Positions 50,695 through 54,454 of a stretch of 54,454 bases of DNA are shown one piece after another. Source of the stretch: Desulfovibrio sp. (GTDB lineage Bacteria > Desulfobacterota > Desulfovibrionia > Desulfovibrionales > Desulfovibrionaceae); assembly GCF_009712225.1 (NCBI RefSeq), contig NZ_WASP01000007.1, positions 67,192-121,645 of the forward strand, written 5' to 3'. The position numbers and the translations under genes were made by a program. The notes below the pieces were generated by a model. That model saw only the letters and a list, made by a program, of their open reading frames with translations, did no database searches and was not told where the DNA came from. How positions within the stretch are numbered: position 1 is the stretch's first letter; every line of letters begins with the position of its first letter.

Positions 50695-51153
50695 CTAGGC
50701 TGTTTCCTCCGCCGATGCCGCTTCGCGCAAAAAAGGCGTGTGGGTGATGGCCGTCAAAATGCCCTCGGGGCTCAGAAAGCGGGTCACGGTCTGCCCCCAG
50801 GGTTCTTCCTTAAGCCGGGTGAGCAGCGCGTAGCCGTTCTGTTCAAGAATACGCGTGGCCGAGGCGATATCTTCCACATCCAGCTCAAGCCAGGCCTGTG
50901 GCACGGGCAGATGGGCGGGCCAGACTGCCTCGCCAAAACACGAGAGAGCGGCCTTGTCCAGCGGCCAGAGGGCAAAATGCTTTACGCCCTCAAGGCACTG
51001 CGAATGCCAGTAGCCCTCGTAGCCATCCTCGTGCCGCAGGGGCAGCGCCAGAACCTTTCTATAAAGCTTGTCGCTCTTTTCCCGGTCGGCCACCACAGGC
51101 CCGAAACCGGCTACAAACAGAACACGGATACCTTCAGGAAGACTGGTCTGCAT
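50695..51153 (-). CDS. VOC-superfamily protein (glyoxalase-like)
   Basis: The 152-residue protein has a single VOC domain with the two beta-alpha-beta-beta-beta halves: FGPVVADREKSDKLYRKVLALPL and later DVEDIASATRILEQNGYALLT with PEGILTAITHTPF. Possible metal residues are H46 region, E and C-terminal Glu. Without adjacent function it could be a dioxygenase, glyoxalase or resistance-type protein. GGGAG precedes the ATG. Confidence 0.78.
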   Translation of the reverse strand: MQTSLPEGIRVLFVAGFGPVVADREKSDKLYRKVLALPLRHEDGYEGYWHSQCLEGVKHFALWPLDKAALSCFGEAVWPAHLPVPQAWLELDVEDIASATRILEQNGYALLTRLKEEPWGQTVTRFLSPEGILTAITHTPFLREAASAEETA

Positions 51154-51190
51154 GTTGTGCTCCCGGTTTCAGGCCTTGGTGGTGTGCAAT

Positions 51191-52141
51191 CTAGCCCAGG
51201 ATCTCAGGCATGGAGCCAAAGGTGGCCTCGTAACGCTGACGGAACACCTCGGGCGTGAATTCGTGTTCCTGCGTGCCCATCTTTTCAAGGCAGAAGCTGG
51301 CGCTCACCGAGCCAAGCTTGGCTGCTTCGGGCATGCTCAACCCGCTCAGCAGGCCCTTGAGCAGGCCAGCACGGTGTGCGTCGCCCGCGCCGGTGGGATC
51401 GAGAACCTGACGGGGCGGCACCGCGGGAATGCGCGTTTCCGTGCCGTCTGCACCGCGAATCAGGGCACCGTCTGCGCCAAGGGTGGTCACAAGCCACAGG
51501 GTGCGGCCTACCAGCTCGTCTTCGCTCTTGCCCGTGGCCTTGCAGATCATGTTGAGTTCGTAGTCGTTGGTAATGCAGGCAAAAGAGCCTTCAATGGCCG
51601 CCAGCAGCTCGTTGCCGGTCAGCACGGGCAGCTGCTGGCCGGGATCGAAGATGTAGGGCACGCCTTTTTCGCGATAAAAGCCGGGCAGACGACGCATGTC
51701 GTCAACGTTGCCGGGCGAGATGATGGCAATGTCCTTTTCCGCATCAATGGCGGGAAAGTCATAATCCGCGGGCAGGCTCATGGCCCCGGGATAGAAACCG
51801 GTGATCTGGTTGCTGTTGAGGTCGGTGGTGATATAGCACAGGGCAGTAAAGATATCTTCCGCACGGCGAATGCCATCCAGCGGCAGGCCCATGTTTTCCA
51901 GCACAATGGCATAGGGGCCAAAATCGCGCCCGGCAGCGGCCACGATGGTGGGCTTTTCGCCCAGCAGACCAAGCGAATAGGCAATGTTACCCGCGCAGCC
52001 CCCGCGCCGTTCGTCCATGCCGTCCACCATGAAGCTCACGTTGATCATGTGCAGCTTGTCCATGAGGATATGATCCTGAAAGCTGCCGGGAAAGGTCATG
52101 ATGCGGTCAAATGCCAACGATCCAGAAACGTAGATGGACAT
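51191..52141 (-). CDS. PfkB-family sugar or nucleoside kinase
   Basis: The 316-residue kinase has the N-terminal RRGGCAGNIAYSLGLLG (PfkB signature 1) and the catalytic DPTGAGDAHRAGLLKGL (signature 2, base Asp in GAGD; His replaces the common Phe). ITNDYELNMI and TLGADGALI are also typical. It may be an adenosine kinase or ribokinase-like enzyme; the LDKLHMINVSFMVDGMDER-like lid supports adenosine kinase-type members, but I cannot decide. AGGAAG precedes the ATG at 52141. cutA ends 34 nt upstream. Confidence 0.88.
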   Translation of the reverse strand: MSIYVSGSLAFDRIMTFPGSFQDHILMDKLHMINVSFMVDGMDERRGGCAGNIAYSLGLLGEKPTIVAAAGRDFGPYAIVLENMGLPLDGIRRAEDIFTALCYITTDLNSNQITGFYPGAMSLPADYDFPAIDAEKDIAIISPGNVDDMRRLPGFYREKGVPYIFDPGQQLPVLTGNELLAAIEGSFACITNDYELNMICKATGKSEDELVGRTLWLVTTLGADGALIRGADGTETRIPAVPPRQVLDPTGAGDAHRAGLLKGLLSGLSMPEAAKLGSVSASFCLEKMGTQEHEFTPEVFRQRYEATFGSMPEILG

Positions 52142-52175
52142 AACTTCCTCTTGGTGACGTGCGTATGAGGGTTGG

Positions 52176-52520
52176 TCAGGCCGGGTGCGGCAGACTGTTT
52201 TCAGCGATCCATTGCAAAAAGGGCTGATGGCCAGCCGCAATGGGCATGGCAACCACGCAGGGAACCTCGTAACTGTGCAAGGCGCGCGCCTTTTCCAGAA
52301 ATTCGGGCAGGGCCGCCTCGCTGACCTGGGCCAGCAGCAGGCATTCGCCCGCTTCGTGCACCTGCCCCTGCCAGCGATACACCGAGCGGGCACCGGGCAT
52401 CATGTTGACCCCGGCGGCCAGCCGCAAACGCACCAGCTCGCGTGCCAGATGCAGGGCCTCCTGCTCTGTGGGCGCGGTCATATAGACCAGAAAAACCCTG
52501 TGGGTTTCATTTTGTTCCAT
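52176..52520 (-). CDS. cutA: CutA1 divalent-ion tolerance protein
   Basis: The 114-residue protein is a trimeric CutA1 family member. Features are the N-terminal VFLVYMTAPTEQEALHLARELVRLRLAAGVNMMPGARSVYRWQG, and later YEVPCVVAMPIAAGHQPFLQWI. Usual length is about 105-115, which supports the start at 52520, though its ribosome-binding site is weak; a longer start adds 40 residues unlike the family. Role of CutA in metal tolerance is uncertain. It is the first gene of a five-gene run and divergent from nth. Confidence 0.85.
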   Translation of the reverse strand: MEQNETHRVFLVYMTAPTEQEALHLARELVRLRLAAGVNMMPGARSVYRWQGQVHEAGECLLLAQVSEAALPEFLEKARALHSYEVPCVVAMPIAAGHQPFLQWIAENSLPHPA

Positions 52521-52638
52521 TGAGACAGCATACACCCTGCTGCCCAAAAAACAAAGAGCCCCAAAGCTGAAAAGGGCGGTACGAGCCAACGCCCCGGCCT
52601 TGGCTTGCGAGGCTGCCCGGCCTGTGGCATAAAGAGGC

Positions 52639-53316
52639 ATGAGCGTTAAATCTTCACCAGAGGCAACTGCCAGGCAGGTGCTTGCGGCCCTGCAACAGCG
52701 TTACCCCCACCCGCGAACCCATCTGGATGCCCAGAACGCATGGGAACTGCTGGTGGCCACCGTACTTGCAGCCCAGTGCACAGACGCGCGGGTCAACACA
52801 GTCACGCCAGAGCTTTTTCGCCGCTGGCCCACGCCTGCCGCACTGGCAGAGGCTCCGATTGAAGAACTTGAGGGCGTCATCCGCCCCACGGGATTTTTCC
52901 ACAGCAAGGCAAAAAACCTGCTGGGCGCTGCACGACGTGTGCGCGATGTTTTTGACGGGCAGATTCCCAAAAGCATTGAAGACCTCGTCACCATACCCGG
53001 TGTTGCTCGCAAAACGGCCAATGTGGTGCTGTTTGGCGCATACGGCATCAACGAGGGGCTGGCGGTCGACACCCATGTAAAACGCATTGCCTACCGGCTG
53101 GGCCTGACCGACGAAACCGACCCCGTGCCCATTGAGCGCGACCTCATGAAGCTTTTTCCGCGCGAGGAATGGGGCGACGTCAACCATCGCATGGTCTGGT
53201 TTGGACGCGAGGTGTGCGATGCCCGCAAACCACTGTGCGATGTATGCGAAATGCGGCCATTCTGCCCCCGCCGCGAACCGCCCAGGGCGGTAAAGGCTGC
53301 AGCCCGCCGCAAATAG
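52639..53316 (+). CDS. nth: Endonuclease III
   Basis: The 225-residue DNA glycosylase/AP lyase removes oxidised pyrimidines. The helix-hairpin-helix contains catalytic Lys in LVTIPGVARKTANVV; catalytic Asp is in LAVDTHVKR; the 4Fe-4S cluster Cys follow C-X6-C-X2-C-X5-C near residues 193-209. Length matches the family. AGAGG precedes the ATG. It ends 18 nt before the cheV promoter. Confidence 0.96.
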   Translation: MSVKSSPEATARQVLAALQQRYPHPRTHLDAQNAWELLVATVLAAQCTDARVNTVTPELFRRWPTPAALAEAPIEELEGVIRPTGFFHSKAKNLLGAARRVRDVFDGQIPKSIEDLVTIPGVARKTANVVLFGAYGINEGLAVDTHVKRIAYRLGLTDETDPVPIERDLMKLFPREEWGDVNHRMVWFGREVCDARKPLCDVCEMRPFCPRREPPRAVKAAARRK

Positions 53317-53333
53317 GTTTTTGAGCAGAAGCC

Positions 53334-53360
53334 TTAAGAGAATATATATTCAGCCGATAC
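53334..53360 (+). promoter_or_regulatory. Sigma-28 (FliA) promoter of cheV
   Basis: TTAA (53334-53337) is separated by 15 nt from GCCGATAC (53353-53360), close to the FliA consensus TAAA-N15-GCCGATAA. The cheV start codon is 80 nt downstream. fliA itself is encoded at 20250-21032. Confidence 0.8.
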
Positions 53361-53439
53361 ATCTAGGCAGCAGTTCCCGTAACCGGAACACCCGATCTCG
53401 GTGGAAAGCCACGCCTTTCGCAGCACAGGATGGAACGCC

Positions 53440-54393
53440 ATGTCGCAAAACAGCTTGCTGAACGTTAGCAATAACGAACTTGAAATCATTGAATTCATTA
53501 TCGACGAGAAGCAGCCAGACGGCAAGGTCTACAGCGGGCATTACGGCATCAACGTAGCCAAGGTGCTTGAAATCATCCGCCTGCCCAACATCACCAGTGT
53601 GCCCAGCAAGTGCGACCCTTCCGTGCTTGGCACGTTCAACCTGCGCGGCAAGGTGCTGCCCATCCTCAACCTGGCCGCATGGCTGGGCAAGGAAATGGCA
53701 ACGGAAGAAAACACCAAGGTCATTGTTACCGAGTTCAGCGGCGTGCAGGCTGCCTTTATGGTTTCTGCCGTCACGAGCATCCACCGCATGACCTGGGACC
53801 GCATTGAACCGCCGAACCAGTACGTGCAGACATACTCGCGCGAGACCATCACCGGCGTGCTGCGCATTCAGGACCGCGTGCTCTTTATTCTGGACATGGA
53901 AAAAATCCTCGCCAGCCTCGACAGCACGCTCGACATGTCGCAGGTTGAGGTAGACACCAGCCCGGTTGAAGGCGCGGGCCAGTTCCACCTGCTGGTGGCG
54001 GACGACTCGAGCTCGCTGCGCAACGTTATGCAGTCGTCGCTCGAAAAATCGGGTTTTCAGGTTACTGCCGTGGGCAGTGGCCGTGCCGCATGGGAATTTT
54101 TGATGCGCACGCGTGAGGAAGCCCAAGCCAAGGGCAAAGAACTTACCGACGTGCTGCACCTGATCATTTCCGACATTGAAATGCCGGAAATGGACGGACA
54201 CATGCTGACGGCAAAAATTCGCGAAACCCCCGGCCTCAGCACCCTGCCGGTCATTCTGTTCTCTTCGCTCATTACAGACGCGCTGTACGAAAAGGGCGTC
54301 AAAATGGGCGCGGACAGGCAGGTTTCCAAGCCCGACCTTCCGGGCCTGAACAAGATCATCCGCGAAGTCATAGCTGAAAAGCTGCACAAGTAA
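53440..54393 (+). CDS. cheV: Chemotaxis coupling protein CheV
   Basis: The 317-residue protein fuses a CheW-like domain (about 12-165: GINVAKVLEII, GTFNLRGKVLPILNLAAWLG) to a receiver domain (about 182-315) with D188-D189, phosphorylation site D245 (IISDIEMPEMDG), and late K (VSKPDL). It couples chemoreceptors to CheA and may act as a phosphate sink. The start at 53440 has GGATGGA upstream. The gene has a FliA-type promoter. Confidence 0.95.
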   Translation: MSQNSLLNVSNNELEIIEFIIDEKQPDGKVYSGHYGINVAKVLEIIRLPNITSVPSKCDPSVLGTFNLRGKVLPILNLAAWLGKEMATEENTKVIVTEFSGVQAAFMVSAVTSIHRMTWDRIEPPNQYVQTYSRETITGVLRIQDRVLFILDMEKILASLDSTLDMSQVEVDTSPVEGAGQFHLLVADDSSSLRNVMQSSLEKSGFQVTAVGSGRAAWEFLMRTREEAQAKGKELTDVLHLIISDIEMPEMDGHMLTAKIRETPGLSTLPVILFSSLITDALYEKGVKMGADRQVSKPDLPGLNKIIREVIAEKLHK

Positions 54394-54454
54394 AAAAACG
54401 GCGCAACAGATTTCAGCGGCGGTGGGGCATGCCCCAACCCCCCAGTGGGATGGG

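Noticed and set aside
54419..54454. Terminator after cheV
   Set aside because: Only a short GGGGCATGCCCC palindrome is seen before the window ends and no T tract follows.

Overview
The window looks like chromosome of a sulfate-reducing delta-proteobacterium (Desulfovibrionaceae, Desulfovibrio-like). The evidence is a GC-rich, gene-dense sequence; archaeal-type entry enzymes for the shikimate pathway (2-amino-3,7-dideoxy-D-threo-hept-6-ulosonate synthase and 3-dehydroquinate synthase II); an Mrp/DUF5320/DUF134 cluster of the kind found in sulfate reducers and other anaerobes; an XdhC-type molybdenum-cofactor factor; and several sigma-54 promoters near motility genes. The genus is inferred from family knowledge, not from a database search. 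I found no rRNA, tRNA, CRISPR array, insertion sequence or prophage; this is mostly core chromosome.

Layout. 1-2.2 kb: rpsB-tsf operon (minus) with leader and distal terminators. 2.2-8.8 kb: DUF2079-type membrane protein (minus), then M16C presequence-protease-like peptidase, a CbiR-like TIM-barrel protein and a DHH phosphoesterase (plus). 8.87-14.5 kb: an aromatic amino acid operon (ADTH synthase, DHQ synthase II, pheA, aroA, tyrA) preceded by a promoter, a 34-residue leader peptide rich in Phe/Tyr/Trp codons and a terminator/antiterminator pair, which is the most striking regulatory element here. 14.6-23.3 kb: flagellar export and regulation genes flhB-flhA, then a sigma-54 promoter and flhF-flhG-fliA-cheY, then fliL and two small genes of unknown function. 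23.5-30.3 kb: an exported protein of unknown function and a tripartite RND efflux operon (minus). 30.6-34.8 kb: an unknown membrane-anchored protein, topA and xdhC (minus). 35.1-36.8 kb: two lipoproteins with TraT-like features. 36.8-40.9 kb: a probable motility accessory cluster driven by two consensus sigma-54 promoters (lysozyme-like protein, GT9 glycosyltransferase, two small proteins, one resembling a FlgN/FliT chaperone). 40.9-47.6 kb: thiE, DUF362 protein, a large MscS channel with a Lys/Asp/Ala/Pro-rich periplasmic tether, a cupin and an AldA-like aldehyde dehydrogenase. 47.7-49.6 kb: an Mrp-type ATPase divergent from DUF5320-like and DUF134 genes, with a paired palindromic operator between them. 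49.7-52.5 kb: a five-gene minus-strand run (cutA, PfkB kinase, VOC protein, DUF606 transporter, YbaK). 52.6-54.4 kb: nth and cheV, the latter behind a FliA-type promoter.

How the genes work together. The aromatic operon appears to be controlled by ribosome-mediated attenuation that reads Phe, Tyr and Trp together, as expected for an operon that runs from the common pathway into both the Phe and Tyr branches. The motility genes show a two-tier scheme: sigma-54 promoters before flhF and the accessory cluster, fliA encoded in the flhF operon, and a sigma-28 promoter before cheV. Starts were chosen from ribosome-binding sites, gene overlaps and family length, so several differ from the longest open frame.
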